Source: Granulicella sp. WH15
GTDB taxonomy: Bacteria; Acidobacteriota; Terriglobia; Terriglobales; Acidobacteriaceae
Direction of reading: 5' to 3'
NCBI RefSeq assembly: GCF_009914315.1
Contig: NZ_CP042596.1
Span: forward strand, 3,410,001-3,474,000
DNA length: 64,000 nucleotides
Shown piece after piece: positions 37,214 to 46,984 of this stretch. Position numbers and translations under genes: made by a program. Position 1 is the first letter of the stretch. The number at the start of each line of letters is the position of its first letter. The notes below the pieces were generated by a model. The model was given only the letters and a program-made list of their open reading frames with translations. It was not told the origin of the DNA and ran no database searches.

Positions 37214-37825
37214 CTAAGCAGCCGGAGTTCCGGCCAACCCCAGCAAGTCCGCCGAGGCCTGCATCGCCGCCAGGCAGTTCCCGACGTGCTCCTCCACGCT
37301 CAGCCCCAATAACTCAGCCCCGTTGGTGATGTCCTCCCGCTTGACCGCGCGGGCAAACCCCTTGTCCTTCATCTTCTTCTTCACACCCGCGACCTCCACG
37401 TCGAAGATCGACTTGGTCGGCTTCACCAGTGCACACGCGGTCAGAAAGCCCGACAGCTCGTCACAGGCAAAGAGCGCCTTATCCAGATGCGTCTCGGGCT
37501 TCACGCCGGAGTAGTCCGCATGGGCCAGAATCGCGTGCAGCAGCGTCTCCGGCCACTCCCTCTCGCGCAGGTACGCCACCCCGACAAACGGATGCTCCTC
37601 CGGCGTCGGATGCCGCTCATAGTCGAAGTCGTGCAGCAAGCCGGTGGCAGCATAAAGATCGGTCATAAATGCCGTGGCCGCAGCATCGAGTCCCAGCCGC
37701 TGCGCCTCCTTCAGCCCATAAGCCTCGGTGCAGCAGGCCACCGACAGCCCATGCTTCCGCAGAGACTCGCCCGCCGTCCACTCCTCCATCAACGCCAGCG
37801 CCCGCTCGCGCAGCAGACCATCCAT
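37214..37825 (-). CDS. HD-domain hydrolase
   Basis: A 203-residue protein of the HD superfamily. The HD pair is in ATGLLHDFDYERHP, a conserved His follows in PEEHPFVGVAYL, and metal-ligand-like residues continue in LHAILAHADYSG and FACDELSGFL. Homologues are annotated as HDIG/HD metal-dependent phosphohydrolases of unknown substrate. The frame is open another 700 bases upstream, but GGAGGA seven bases before 37825 and the start of homology at MDGLLRERALALMEEW fix the start. It is divergent from the XRE regulator. Confidence 0.85.
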   Translation of the reverse strand: MDGLLRERALALMEEWTAGESLRKHGLSVACCTEAYGLKEAQRLGLDAAATAFMTDLYAATGLLHDFDYERHPTPEEHPFVGVAYLREREWPETLLHAILAHADYSGVKPETHLDKALFACDELSGFLTACALVKPTKSIFDVEVAGVKKKMKDKGFARAVKREDITNGAELLGLSVEEHVGNCLAAMQASADLLGLAGTPAA

Positions 37826-38047
37826 GCCACTTCCTCCGTAACAAATCCTTCCAACGTTGTATATCACCTCTTCCGCTGTTAACCACTGTGGTTCAACTTC
37901 CGGCGTTCTCCGGTTTTCTCCGGCAATCACCCGATATTCCCCCTTGACTCCCTTGATACCCGGTGTCACTCTAGGCACATCACATGCTTCCGTTATCGGA
38001 CGTGTGCTGCGGACCTTGCTCTGGCCTCCGCCCGCTACACACAACTT

Positions 38048-38581
38048 ATGGCAACCATGATGGCGTCGGTTGAACAACGCGAAGTCCTGCGCTGTGACCA
38101 TTGCAGCCTCGTGCAGTTCCGCACAGCGACGGCGATATGCCGCCGCTGCAAGAAGGGCCTCGAGGTCGAGAAGCCCGAGCCGGTCGCGGCAGCGATCGCG
38201 CTCGTTCCCGCCCAGGCAGCTCTTGACTCCGGCCCGCAGGTAGCCGCGGCCGTCCGCGACCTGCGGCACGTTCGCAACCTGAGCCAGCGTCAGCTCGCGG
38301 CTCGCATGAACGTCCCCCGCACCTACATCAGCAAGATCGAGAACGGCAAGGCCATGCCTACGCTGTCCTCGCTCGACCGTCTGGCCAAGGCCCTGCAGGT
38401 GGATATCTCCGCCCTGCTGCGCGACGCCAACACCCGCCACTCCAACGAGACCGCCATGCTCATGACGGACCCGTTCCTGGCCGAGATCGCGGCGTACACC
38501 TCGCAGCTCGACTCGCTGCAGCGGTCCATCTTCCTGAACCACGTTCGGGAGCTGGCCGCCGGTCGCAAGCGCACGGCCTGA
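38048..38581 (+). CDS. XRE-family regulator with N-terminal zinc ribbon
   Basis: A 177-residue protein. The N-terminal CDHC...CRRC pattern (about 17-36) forms a small zinc ribbon. A classical HTH follows at about 68-125 (LRHVRNLSQRQLAARMNVPR, TYISKIENGKAMPTLSSLDR). A C-terminal helical region is likely for dimerisation. It probably binds DNA and represses or activates nearby promoters. The 220-base gap to the divergent HD gene contains TTGACT and a duplicated TTCTCCGG that could be its site, but no operator is proven. Confidence 0.85.
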   Translation: MATMMASVEQREVLRCDHCSLVQFRTATAICRRCKKGLEVEKPEPVAAAIALVPAQAALDSGPQVAAAVRDLRHVRNLSQRQLAARMNVPRTYISKIENGKAMPTLSSLDRLAKALQVDISALLRDANTRHSNETAMLMTDPFLAEIAAYTSQLDSLQRSIFLNHVRELAAGRKRTA

Positions 38582-38746
38582 GCCTGTAAGCTGTAGTCAG
38601 TACGACCTCCAAGGCCGCATCCCGCGGGGTGCGGCCCCTCTCCTGCCTGCTGTTCTGCTGCTCTCCTCCCTGCCTTCGGTTGCCCATTCATCCCCAATTC
38701 TCACGCCCTGCATTATGCTAGTGTGTGTACCGCGAGAGGCACCCCG

Positions 38747-39646
<900 letters not shown>

Positions 39647-39712
39647 CCGCTTCCTTCCCTCCTATCTTCTTCCGGCACAACCTGCTGTAACCTGTATCCT
39701 CATCCATTACGC

Positions 39713-40552
<840 letters not shown>

Positions 40553-40563
40553 AGCAAGAAACA

Positions 40564-40620
40564 CACGAAGCGTCCAAGACCGCACGAAGTGCCGCCCGCC
40601 CGGCGCAAGGGCGCTGTTGC
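40564..40620 (+). repeat. Dispersed REP-like repeat, family B, copy 4
   Basis: It reads CGAAGCGTCCAAGACCGC, ACGAAGTGCCGCCCGCCCGG and GGGCGCTGTTGC, the same order as the copy at 10466. It begins just after cdsA and abuts a family-C repeat. Confidence 0.78.
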
Positions 40621-40621
40621 C

Positions 40622-40676
40622 GTTGCCTGTTTTCTTGGTTGTCATTCAGGAGCGAAGCGGAGGAATCTGCTTCTGT
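40622..40676 (+). repeat. Dispersed repeat, family C, copy 2, at the prophage junction
   Basis: 54 of 55 bases match 36043-36097; the similarity stops sharply at CTTCTGT. The next bases, GAATACAGAAG, are proposed to be prophage. Confidence 0.88.
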
Positions 40677-40823
40677 GAATACAGAAGTTAAATGACAGTG
40701 CGGGATACGGCGGGCGAAGGCGGGAAATGACGGGATAGCGCAATAGCGGCGCGGGTTTTGTAGCGAAAACGGCATCGAAACTGCGAGGCGGAAATACAGG
40801 AATTATTTGACAGTAAACGGGTG

Positions 40824-41027
40824 CTGTCGCTTGGATGGGAGGGCTAAGTTGCTGATTCTGCGTAAAAATCCTAGCGACAGCTCCCAATCCTAGCGACAGG
40901 CTACATTTGGGTGCGGCTCAGAATGTCAAAGATCGCATGAAATGCGCAATTGGCGCGGGTTTTAGTGCGGTGAAATCCTAGCGACAGCTCCCAAAATGGT
41001 CGATTTGAGCAAAAATCCTAGCGACAG
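40824..41027. repeat. Cluster of five 12-bp TCCTAGCGACAG motifs at the prophage end
   Basis: Direct copies at 40869-40880, 40888-40899, 40976-40987 and 41016-41027 are identical. An inverted copy at 40824-40835 (CTGTCGCTTGGA) differs at one base. CTCCCA adjoins three of them. A second motif, GGCGCGGGTTTT, occurs at about 40748 and 40952. The stretch 40677-41075 has no gene. Irregular spacing and mixed orientation resemble transposase-binding sites at Mu-type ends. Confidence 0.75.
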
Positions 41028-41075
41028 GCAGTTTCGCTTTCTTGTCGCCAGAAATTCCGCGGTTGGTCTCCGAAA

Positions 41076-43817
41076 CTACGGCAAAAACTGACTGATGAAC
41101 TTGGCCAGTTCCGGCCCATACCGATTCGTGAAAGCGGCATTGCTCCAATGAATCTCATCGCTCTGTGTCATCGCTGCGAGGTTGGTTGCGTTGATCCCCG
41201 ACGTTAGCAACAAGCTGAGGTAGGGTATCCCCGCAGCGTTGCACTCCTGCTGCATTGCGGTGTCCACCGTGACGGCTTGAGCATACGTCCCGTGCGCCGT
41301 ATAGCTGGGGCCGACCATAATCAATCGCGCAGTGGGATTTGCGGTCAGAATTTTGGTGATGGCATTGTTGATGTAGCCGTGAAGCGACGAGGCTGCATAA
41401 GTATCTCCGAGCGAGCCGATAGTCTCGCTTTCCACGTCGTTCGTGCCTAGCTCGATCACGATCACACTTGCCGTTGATAGGGCCTGCGTTAGTGTTTGAC
41501 CCACTACACAGCCCGCAAGCTCCCAGGTACCTGTGGGTGCGCAAGTGGTAGTCGTTCCGGTTCCGTCGCCGCCAAACTGGGAAAATACGTTATTCCAAGG
41601 ACGCCCTGAATTGGCGTCCTGATAGACCAAAGTACCTCCGAGGCTGCGAATCAAGTTGGGAACCCACAGATTTCCATAGGTTCCCTGGTAGCTGTCACCA
41701 AACAGCGCGACGGTCGGAGGCGTTGCAGCGGCGAACATTGAGGTGGGAGTTTGCAGGAACGGGATATATGTGGCTGAACCGCTGGCACCAGGCAAGAACA
41801 TCTGGGTAGGCAACAGTGAAGTATCCATGCTGATCCGCACTTGTGTGACCCCTGTCGGAATCGTCACTGTGTAGTTTGCTCCGATGGATGCGACGAGAGC
41901 TGCCCCCGACGACATGTAGGTGCCGGTGGGGCCGAAATAAGCAATGGCGCTATAGCTGGCGTTGCTGGTAAGAGGAGCCAGCGCCAAGGTCCATTGCTGC
42001 CCTGGTCGTACTTGGATGAACGCTGATACGAAGAACCCCGTCACCGAGCCTATGCTTCCATTGGCCATTATCGCGGAGTTTGGCGTGATCGTTGCTTGGT
42101 TGAACGCGTTCCGCTTGGCCGGGAGATAACTCTCCACCAACTGCTGAATCCCCTCCGCATCGGTCGCATTAGCAAGCGGAAAGGTCTTCGCATCAATTAC
42201 GTTGGTTGGATACGTCCCGAATGCCTGATAACCACCAGGTGGGAGAGTAGGCCCATTGACGACCATCAAAGCCGGGGTGACGGTGTCGGGGCTACCGACG
42301 TCTTTTGTTGTTACCCGCTCAAGGACCGCCCCTATAGGGATCGTAAAGGGAACATTCGCCGCATAGCCGGTACTGTCTCCAGAGAGAAAGTGTTGCGACC
42401 CATCGTAATATGCAATTCCGGCGGCTGATCCGGTGTTGCCGTACAGCGCTTCGTTGGCAGTCATCTGGCCTCCAGCATTCGCGGCCATAAAGCCGCTGGA
42501 ATGGTAGCCAGGGATGGAAGTCTGAATTGTGCCGTCCGCAGTGCTTACATATCCCGGAACACTAGTATTCACGTTATACAGATTGGCAGTCGTTGGGAGC
42601 GCAGCAGCAAATGCAGCAGTGGCGCTCGGGAGGACTGACAACTTTGAGTCAATGATGTTGGTTGGATACGTCCCGAATGCCTGATAACCACCAGGCGGGA
42701 GAGTAGGACCATTGACGACCATCGTAGTTGCAACAGCAGTCGTGTTTACAGTGACGCGGATGAAGGCCGCAGTGGACGGAACCGTAAACGTGCCACCGCT
42801 CGTAAATCCAAACGGAATCGCAGATATATAGGTTTGGTTCTGATCGAAAAAAGATCCTCCGGCTAAGGCTCCGTTACTCTCAAACATGGCCGTTACGGTC
42901 ATCGAGCCGCCGGAATTGGCCGGGATGAAATCGCTAGCCGAAGTCCCAGCGTTGGTGCCAATCACTCCCGTAGCCGTGCTGATGTATGAAGCAGCCGTGA
43001 CAGTAGCCGGATTGAACAGATTGGAGGTGAGCTGCCCTCGGGTTCTGATCGCGGAGAGCGCGGGAAGGGATGCCACACCAGCCGGTCCCGGAGCACCAGC
43101 AGCAGCGACCAACCCCCAATTGGTCGAATTGGTCGCAGGGTTGTTCGCCAGATTATTGGGCAGTAAAGAGATATATGAAGCACCGCCATTCTGGACGATC
43201 GCGCCTACCCCATACGATGTAGCAGCGGAGTATGAACCTTGATAGTTCAGCGGCGATAAAGGCGAGTAGGAGCCGTTCAGGCATGTATAAGCAACGGGAG
43301 AAATATTCGATAGAAAAATCGAAGGCCCGGTGCATTTACCAGGGACGCCAGCGCCTTGACTCAGCGCGGATGATGGCGCGACAGATGCAGAAGCGGCTGG
43401 CGCATAGCTGTCCAGCGGATAGGTAGTGCCACTTACATTGGGGACTGCCTTGAAAATAATCGGCGGTCCTTGGGGAATATTCGTGGAACTAAGTACCTGG
43501 ATGGCAAAGTTATAAAAGATCGGACTTGTTGCGTTCGTATGATTTGCGTCAGGGATGGAAAGCGGAGCAAGTAGACCCGCTGTGACCGTCGAGCACATTG
43601 GCCGACTTGGGATAATCAGGCCCCAGTTCGGAGCGGAGACTGAGACGGGATTGCCATAAACGTCGGCGGCAGTCGCGCAGATCGTCGCATTGGGAACAAC
43701 GCCGCCGCCAGATAGCAATTTGGCAAGCGTGACGGAGGTAGTGTAATTAGGTGTCTGGGCGTAGGCCGGGGAGATCAGTAGGCTCGCAAGGATCAGCAGA
43801 CGTGAGAGGAATCGCAT
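41076..43817 (-). CDS. Secreted SGNH/GDSL hydrolase with repeated binding modules
   Basis: A 913-residue protein with a signal peptide (MRFLSRLLILASLLISPAYA). Its middle part holds a carbohydrate-binding-like segment (NYQGSYSAATSYGVGAIVQN) as in tail-fibre proteins. Repeated beta-rich modules follow, each ending in NGPTLPPGGYQAFGTYPTN. The C-terminal SGNH domain has nucleophile Ser709 in ALFGDSYQG, ELGTND, and Asp887/His890 in SDEIHWSN, so an esterase acting on acetylated polysaccharide is likely. It is the last gene of the leftward region, 30 bases beyond the early operon, and looks like a cargo gene. Confidence 0.82.
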   Translation of the reverse strand: MRFLSRLLILASLLISPAYAQTPNYTTSVTLAKLLSGGGVVPNATICATAADVYGNPVSVSAPNWGLIIPSRPMCSTVTAGLLAPLSIPDANHTNATSPIFYNFAIQVLSSTNIPQGPPIIFKAVPNVSGTTYPLDSYAPAASASVAPSSALSQGAGVPGKCTGPSIFLSNISPVAYTCLNGSYSPLSPLNYQGSYSAATSYGVGAIVQNGGASYISLLPNNLANNPATNSTNWGLVAAAGAPGPAGVASLPALSAIRTRGQLTSNLFNPATVTAASYISTATGVIGTNAGTSASDFIPANSGGSMTVTAMFESNGALAGGSFFDQNQTYISAIPFGFTSGGTFTVPSTAAFIRVTVNTTAVATTMVVNGPTLPPGGYQAFGTYPTNIIDSKLSVLPSATAAFAAALPTTANLYNVNTSVPGYVSTADGTIQTSIPGYHSSGFMAANAGGQMTANEALYGNTGSAAGIAYYDGSQHFLSGDSTGYAANVPFTIPIGAVLERVTTKDVGSPDTVTPALMVVNGPTLPPGGYQAFGTYPTNVIDAKTFPLANATDAEGIQQLVESYLPAKRNAFNQATITPNSAIMANGSIGSVTGFFVSAFIQVRPGQQWTLALAPLTSNASYSAIAYFGPTGTYMSSGAALVASIGANYTVTIPTGVTQVRISMDTSLLPTQMFLPGASGSATYIPFLQTPTSMFAAATPPTVALFGDSYQGTYGNLWVPNLIRSLGGTLVYQDANSGRPWNNVFSQFGGDGTGTTTTCAPTGTWELAGCVVGQTLTQALSTASVIVIELGTNDVESETIGSLGDTYAASSLHGYINNAITKILTANPTARLIMVGPSYTAHGTYAQAVTVDTAMQQECNAAGIPYLSLLLTSGINATNLAAMTQSDEIHWSNAAFTNRYGPELAKFISQFLP
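42200..42725. repeat. Direct repeat of about 65 bp inside the SGNH gene
   Basis: GTTGGTTGGATACGTCCCGA and what follows, to ATTGACGACCATC, occurs at about 42204-42268 and 42658-42722 with about three differences. It encodes the repeated NGPTLPPGGYQAFGTYPTN module and indicates a recent internal duplication. Confidence 0.85.
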
Positions 43818-43847
43818 ACTGCCATGCTGCTGCGATTCAACCAGTTA

Positions 43848-44408
43848 TTACTTTACGGATGTACTGCCCTGCGAGCTTGTTCCTCGGGCCATCTGGTGCA
43901 GCGATGCAACGTAGCGTTCGAATGACGGGCGATAGATTCGCCAGGGAGATCCGGGCTGATTTATGAGGATCTGATAAGCGACCAGTGTGCCCGACTCGAT
44001 CAATGCGCTCACAGTGGGGCTTGAGCAGTCCAGCACCTTCATCACCAGGCCGACACCGACCGTCTGCTCTTTCGGGAAAGGCAACAGCTCCTCATCGCGG
44101 CGACGCTTGCGCCCTGGACCGAGAGGCGAGCGCGGGATCGAGATTGCATAGTGGACGCGCAGCCTGTCGCAGTAGTCGACAACGGAATCGTATTCAATTC
44201 TCCAGCACGTCGGACGGTCCATGAGGTAATACGCACGGAACAACTCTTTTTCGAGCATCCGCCGCATCGTGATCCGTGAGACGTCGAGAATCTTGCTTGC
44301 GCGGTCGACGTCGATCGTCGCCGAAGCCTGGAACGGTAGAGCAAGTTTGGGTTTGAATTCAGCAGTCTCTTGGGGAAGATCGAAGAGATCGAGTTGAGGC
44401 GCAGTCAT
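43848..44408 (-). CDS. Protein with two excisionase/MerR-like HTH domains; candidate late regulator
   Basis: A 186-residue protein containing two similar winged-HTH units: TIDVDRASKILDVSRITMRR, then LFRAYYLMDRPTCWRIEYDS, and VGLVMKVLDCSSPTVSALIE, then TLVAYQILINQPGSPWRIYR. Each unit pairs a recognition helix with a W-R-I-hydrophobic strand. A basic linker (GPGRKRRRDEE) joins them. It is the final gene of the early operon; in Mu the corresponding position holds the middle/late activators. That function is inferred from position. Confidence 0.65.
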   Translation of the reverse strand: MTAPQLDLFDLPQETAEFKPKLALPFQASATIDVDRASKILDVSRITMRRMLEKELFRAYYLMDRPTCWRIEYDSVVDYCDRLRVHYAISIPRSPLGPGRKRRRDEELLPFPKEQTVGVGLVMKVLDCSSPTVSALIESGTLVAYQILINQPGSPWRIYRPSFERYVASLHQMARGTSSQGSTSVK

Positions 44409-44410
44409 GG

Positions 44411-44935
44411 TTAGCTCGCAGTTCTCTCCTTGTTGGCAGGGTTAGGGTTGAGTCGCTTGAGCGCCCAGTGGATGCGGTTCGCATCGCCGAGCGTAAGGAT
44501 GGTTGTGCGTCCCTTGTTAGGACCGCGTGGTGAGGCCAGAAACGCCTCCAGGCGCGTCCGATCCCAGCCGAGGCGGTCAAGGTCGCGCTGGATCATACGA
44601 AGCTCACCTTGGCCGACCAGCGTATTTTCTGCATGGATCTGGTCGCGGCGTCCTTCTGTGCCAGCCTTCTCGCCATCGCGCCGCGTCTGAGGACGGCGCT
44701 TGGTCTTTGAAGGCACCTTCACGCCGAGGGTGCCCTGAAGAATGTCGATAAGACGCTTCGCTTCCTCCAGGGTCAGGTCATTGAAGCTGGCGACCTCGCG
44801 GCGAATCATCTTGCTGGCCCAGCTCATCCGCGCCTCGCGTGACGCGCCGGGGCAATCGAGAGAATGACGCTCGAACTGGGCGTAAAGGATCTGGAGGCGC
44901 TGACGCTGAGCTGGGGTAATGGACTGAGGAATCAT
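44411..44935 (-). CDS. Phage early protein, basic, possibly GemA-like
   Basis: A 174-residue protein. The N-terminal helical region ITPAQRQRLQILYAQFERHS and ...DLTLEEAKRLIDILQG resembles the general pattern of GemA-type (DUF1018) phage regulators, but similarity is weak. The middle is basic and disordered (KVPSKTKRRPQTRRDGEKAG); the C-terminus is helical. The ATG at 44935 overlaps the previous stop (TAATG). The frame is open upstream but without support. Confidence 0.6.
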   Translation of the reverse strand: MIPQSITPAQRQRLQILYAQFERHSLDCPGASREARMSWASKMIRREVASFNDLTLEEAKRLIDILQGTLGVKVPSKTKRRPQTRRDGEKAGTEGRRDQIHAENTLVGQGELRMIQRDLDRLGWDRTRLEAFLASPRGPNKGRTTILTLGDANRIHWALKRLNPNPANKERTAS

Positions 44936-45657
44936 TACCGCGACCTCAAATAGTAGAGATGGAACTTCCGTCCCGCCTTGGTCAGTGTGATGATGTCCCC
45001 GTCTAAATATGCAAATCCGGTTGCAAGGAAGTACGCCACTTGGCCTTCGACAGCGCTGCCGGGATAGCGATACAAGTACTTGCATAAATAATCGAGGTTG
45101 AATCCGGGCGTTCCTATCGAAAGCGCATGGAGAACTTCCCACTCGATCTCGTCAGGATTTACGTGGCCTTCCTCGCTTTGGCTTGCATCCGCCGTTGCAG
45201 TTGGCGCAGTTGCAGCCGTCCGCAGCGGCGACGAGTCTACGAGCTGCTGCCAGGTCGCGGAGACGGCTCGCCCGCTTTCGTTCGTTGTAGTCGGCTGCTT
45301 TGTGCTTGGCCCCGCAGAATCGTGAGGTGCCTTTGACGAGTTCGCTGCAACCGGGCCGCTGGCATTGTCTTGCCATCTATCTCTCTTCTCCTGGTGAAGC
45401 TTTGCTCCGAGCAATCCGTAACCGGCGATATCCTTGAAGGGTGACTCGCCAAAGGCATCCTCGTCCGTCGCAATCCGCACCTGCTTATCGAAGATCCGAA
45501 CCAACAGCAGCGCGACGTCCATGCGCTCAGGAGGCACACCGTTGGGATAGAGAAGGCGCATGAACTCGCCGCACTTCTCAAAGCTCGATCCATAGGCCGT
45601 GTTCTTTTCGTCTACGAGCTCCCCGATCTGGGTGCCGAGCTCACGATAAGTGGTCAT
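44935..45657 (-). CDS. Phage protein: N-terminal DUF1599-like domain, linker, C-terminal winged helix
   Basis: A 240-residue protein. Residues 1-95 (DEKNTAYGSSFEKCGEF, MDVALLLVRIFDKQVRIATD, SPFKDIAGYGLLGAK) look like the small phage domain seen in DUF1599 and nucleotide-metabolism-associated proteins. Residues 96-170 are a Ser/Thr/Ala/Pro-rich linker without structure. The last 70 residues look like a winged helix (EIEWEVLHALSIGTPGFNLD). The linker is exactly the part overlapped by another ORF in a different frame. It overlaps the next gene upstream by four bases. Confidence 0.7.
   Translation of the reverse strand: MTTYRELGTQIGELVDEKNTAYGSSFEKCGEFMRLLYPNGVPPERMDVALLLVRIFDKQVRIATDEDAFGESPFKDIAGYGLLGAKLHQEKRDRWQDNASGPVAANSSKAPHDSAGPSTKQPTTTNESGRAVSATWQQLVDSSPLRTAATAPTATADASQSEEGHVNPDEIEWEVLHALSIGTPGFNLDYLCKYLYRYPGSAVEGQVAYFLATGFAYLDGDIITLTKAGRKFHLYYLRSR
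45152..45376 (-). CDS. Nested small zinc-finger protein with AT-hook-like tail
   Basis: A 74-residue ORF in another frame of the same strand, wholly inside the preceding gene. It encodes CQRPGCSELVKGTSRFCGAK with a following His, a pattern like the small phage RFC..C/H zinc fingers, then a basic helix, then CNCANCNGGC. The tail KPKRGRPRKS contains the GRP core of an AT-hook. A purine-rich stretch (AGGAGAAGAGAGATAG) precedes the ATG. The host frame in this region is low-complexity linker, as expected if this nested frame is the constrained one. Expression is unproven. Confidence 0.5.
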   Translation of the reverse strand: MARQCQRPGCSELVKGTSRFCGAKHKAADYNERKRASRLRDLAAARRLVAAADGCNCANCNGGCKPKRGRPRKS

Positions 45658-45917
45658 GCTAGTTCCTTTCGTATTGCAAGTGTGGGGGGAGTCTCCAATC
45701 TGTGGTCTTGCACTATCCGCACTCTCAGCCGGAGCTGCAACATGACTCGCATCTCATCCGGCCCACAGTAGAAGCCGTCGGTTGCTTTGCCTTCGAACCA
45801 TCCTTCAAACTCCTGTGCCTCGAGTCCATTTGCCAATACACGTAATGCTGCGGGTAAGTCAGCTTTCAGCATTTTGGCCATCATCTCTGTATCGAAGAAC
45901 GCACGCTCGCGGTTCAT
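45654..45917 (-). CDS. Small phage early protein
   Basis: An 87-residue protein overlapped by four bases at both ends (ATGA), so firmly in the operon. It has an N-terminal acidic helix (FFDTEMMAKMLKADLPAALR) and a central GWFEGKATDGFYCGPDEM. No family was recognised. Confidence 0.7.
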   Translation of the reverse strand: MNRERAFFDTEMMAKMLKADLPAALRVLANGLEAQEFEGWFEGKATDGFYCGPDEMRVMLQLRLRVRIVQDHRLETPPTLAIRKELA

Positions 45918-46213
45918 CGTCCTCCGCCTTTCAGTGCTCGTGCTTCTTTCTTGCGTCGCCGCGCGCCCTTCTTGGCCGCTTTGGACCGTCTCATCGCGCC
46001 TTCGATAAACTTGTCGGGATCATTTATTAGCAGTTGCATCCTTGCCTGTGCATCAAGCGCACTCCCCATCCTTTTTGCATTTCTCACGAGTTCAAGTAAT
46101 AAGTCCTCGCGGTGCAGCCAACTAAATCGAGCTAGAGACTTCGCGAGATGGATGAGACCGCTCTTCGAAACTTTTTCCAGCTCCGTCTCAAGTTCGGTTT
46201 TAGGACCGTACAT
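45914..46213 (-). CDS. Small phage early protein with basic tail
   Basis: A 99-residue helical protein (TELETELEKVSKSGLIHLAK...REDLLLELVRNAKR). A strongly basic C-terminus (RRSKAAKKGARRRKKEAR) suggests nucleic-acid contact. It overlaps both neighbours. No family was recognised. Confidence 0.7.
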   Translation of the reverse strand: MYGPKTELETELEKVSKSGLIHLAKSLARFSWLHREDLLLELVRNAKRMGSALDAQARMQLLINDPDKFIEGAMRRSKAAKKGARRRKKEARALKGGGR

Positions 46214-46484
46214 GCCCGTCTCCTTTGCTCTCCGGAAGTTTGATCCGAGTGACGCGAATGCTATCCAAGCACTTCGTCCAGTTTTCTACGCCAATATCGC
46301 TGCCTCCATTGCGGCAGACCTCTCTGAGTTCGAGATATCGGGCGCGTGTCCGCATGAATACCTTGTGAGCCTCTTCTCTTGTGGCGAAGCCCGTACCGTA
46401 TGAACTGTGCCAGGCAAGTCCATCCTTATAAAGGCGCAGAGTAGACGCCCCCTCCATAATCATCCAGACCCAAGCGGTAGCCAT
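46200..46484 (-). CDS. Small phage early protein
   Basis: A 94-residue protein, opening MATAWVWMIMEGASTLRLYK. The middle (FATREEAHKVFMRTRARYLE) is a charged helix. Its start overlaps the previous gene's stop by one base and its end overlaps the next gene by 14. No family was recognised. Confidence 0.68.
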   Translation of the reverse strand: MATAWVWMIMEGASTLRLYKDGLAWHSSYGTGFATREEAHKVFMRTRARYLELREVCRNGGSDIGVENWTKCLDSIRVTRIKLPESKGDGHVRS

Positions 46485-46984
46485 CAGCTTTGCCCCTCCT
46501 GGCTGAGATCGAGCCGGAGCTGGTGCAGGAGGTTGTCGATGACCTCTCGGCCTCCGCGCATCGCGGCTACGACGCGCAGCATGGAGGTGGCCTGGTGGAG
46601 CATCTGCGCGGTGGACTCGATACTCTCCTCTTCGGTTGCGACCAGGTAGTAGCCGCCCGCCTCCGAATCACGCGACGCGCCGAGCTGCACGCCAAAGTTC
46701 AACCGGAGATCCTGCACGATGTCCTTGAGTTCTCGCGGCGTGAAGTTCATCGTTCGTGCGAGCGATTCCAGGGAGACTGCCCGGCTTTTCCCCTGGTGAG
46801 AGCGCAGCAGTTGCAGGAGGCGAATATGTCCATGCCGGGGAGTCCACTTGCACCTACGGCTTTCGATTACCTCGTCAACGCGGCGAAGGACTTTGTCGGC
46901 GAAGGTCGTGAAGAGATCATCCTCAACCGGAACGGTGCGAGCGGTCTGGTGCAGAGTGCGCTCGAAGTCGAGATCAATAGCCAT
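46484..46984 (-). CDS. Phage early protein with winged-helix region
   Basis: A 166-residue protein. Residues 50-120 (RHGHIRLLQLLRSHQGKSRA, VSLESLARTMNFTPRELKDI, VQDLRLNFGVQLGASRDSEA) form a winged-helix pattern with a GGYYLVAT wing. It may bind DNA as a regulator of the early region. AGGAGG lies seven bases before the ATG at 46984; a longer open frame upstream has no such site. It overlaps the next upstream gene by 11 bases. Confidence 0.7.
   Translation of the reverse strand: MAIDLDFERTLHQTARTVPVEDDLFTTFADKVLRRVDEVIESRRCKWTPRHGHIRLLQLLRSHQGKSRAVSLESLARTMNFTPRELKDIVQDLRLNFGVQLGASRDSEAGGYYLVATEEESIESTAQMLHQATSMLRVVAAMRGGREVIDNLLHQLRLDLSQEGQS

Noticed and set aside
40824..41027. CRISPR-like array
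   Set aside because: Repeat unit is only 12 bp, spacing is irregular, one copy is inverted, and no cas genes are nearby.
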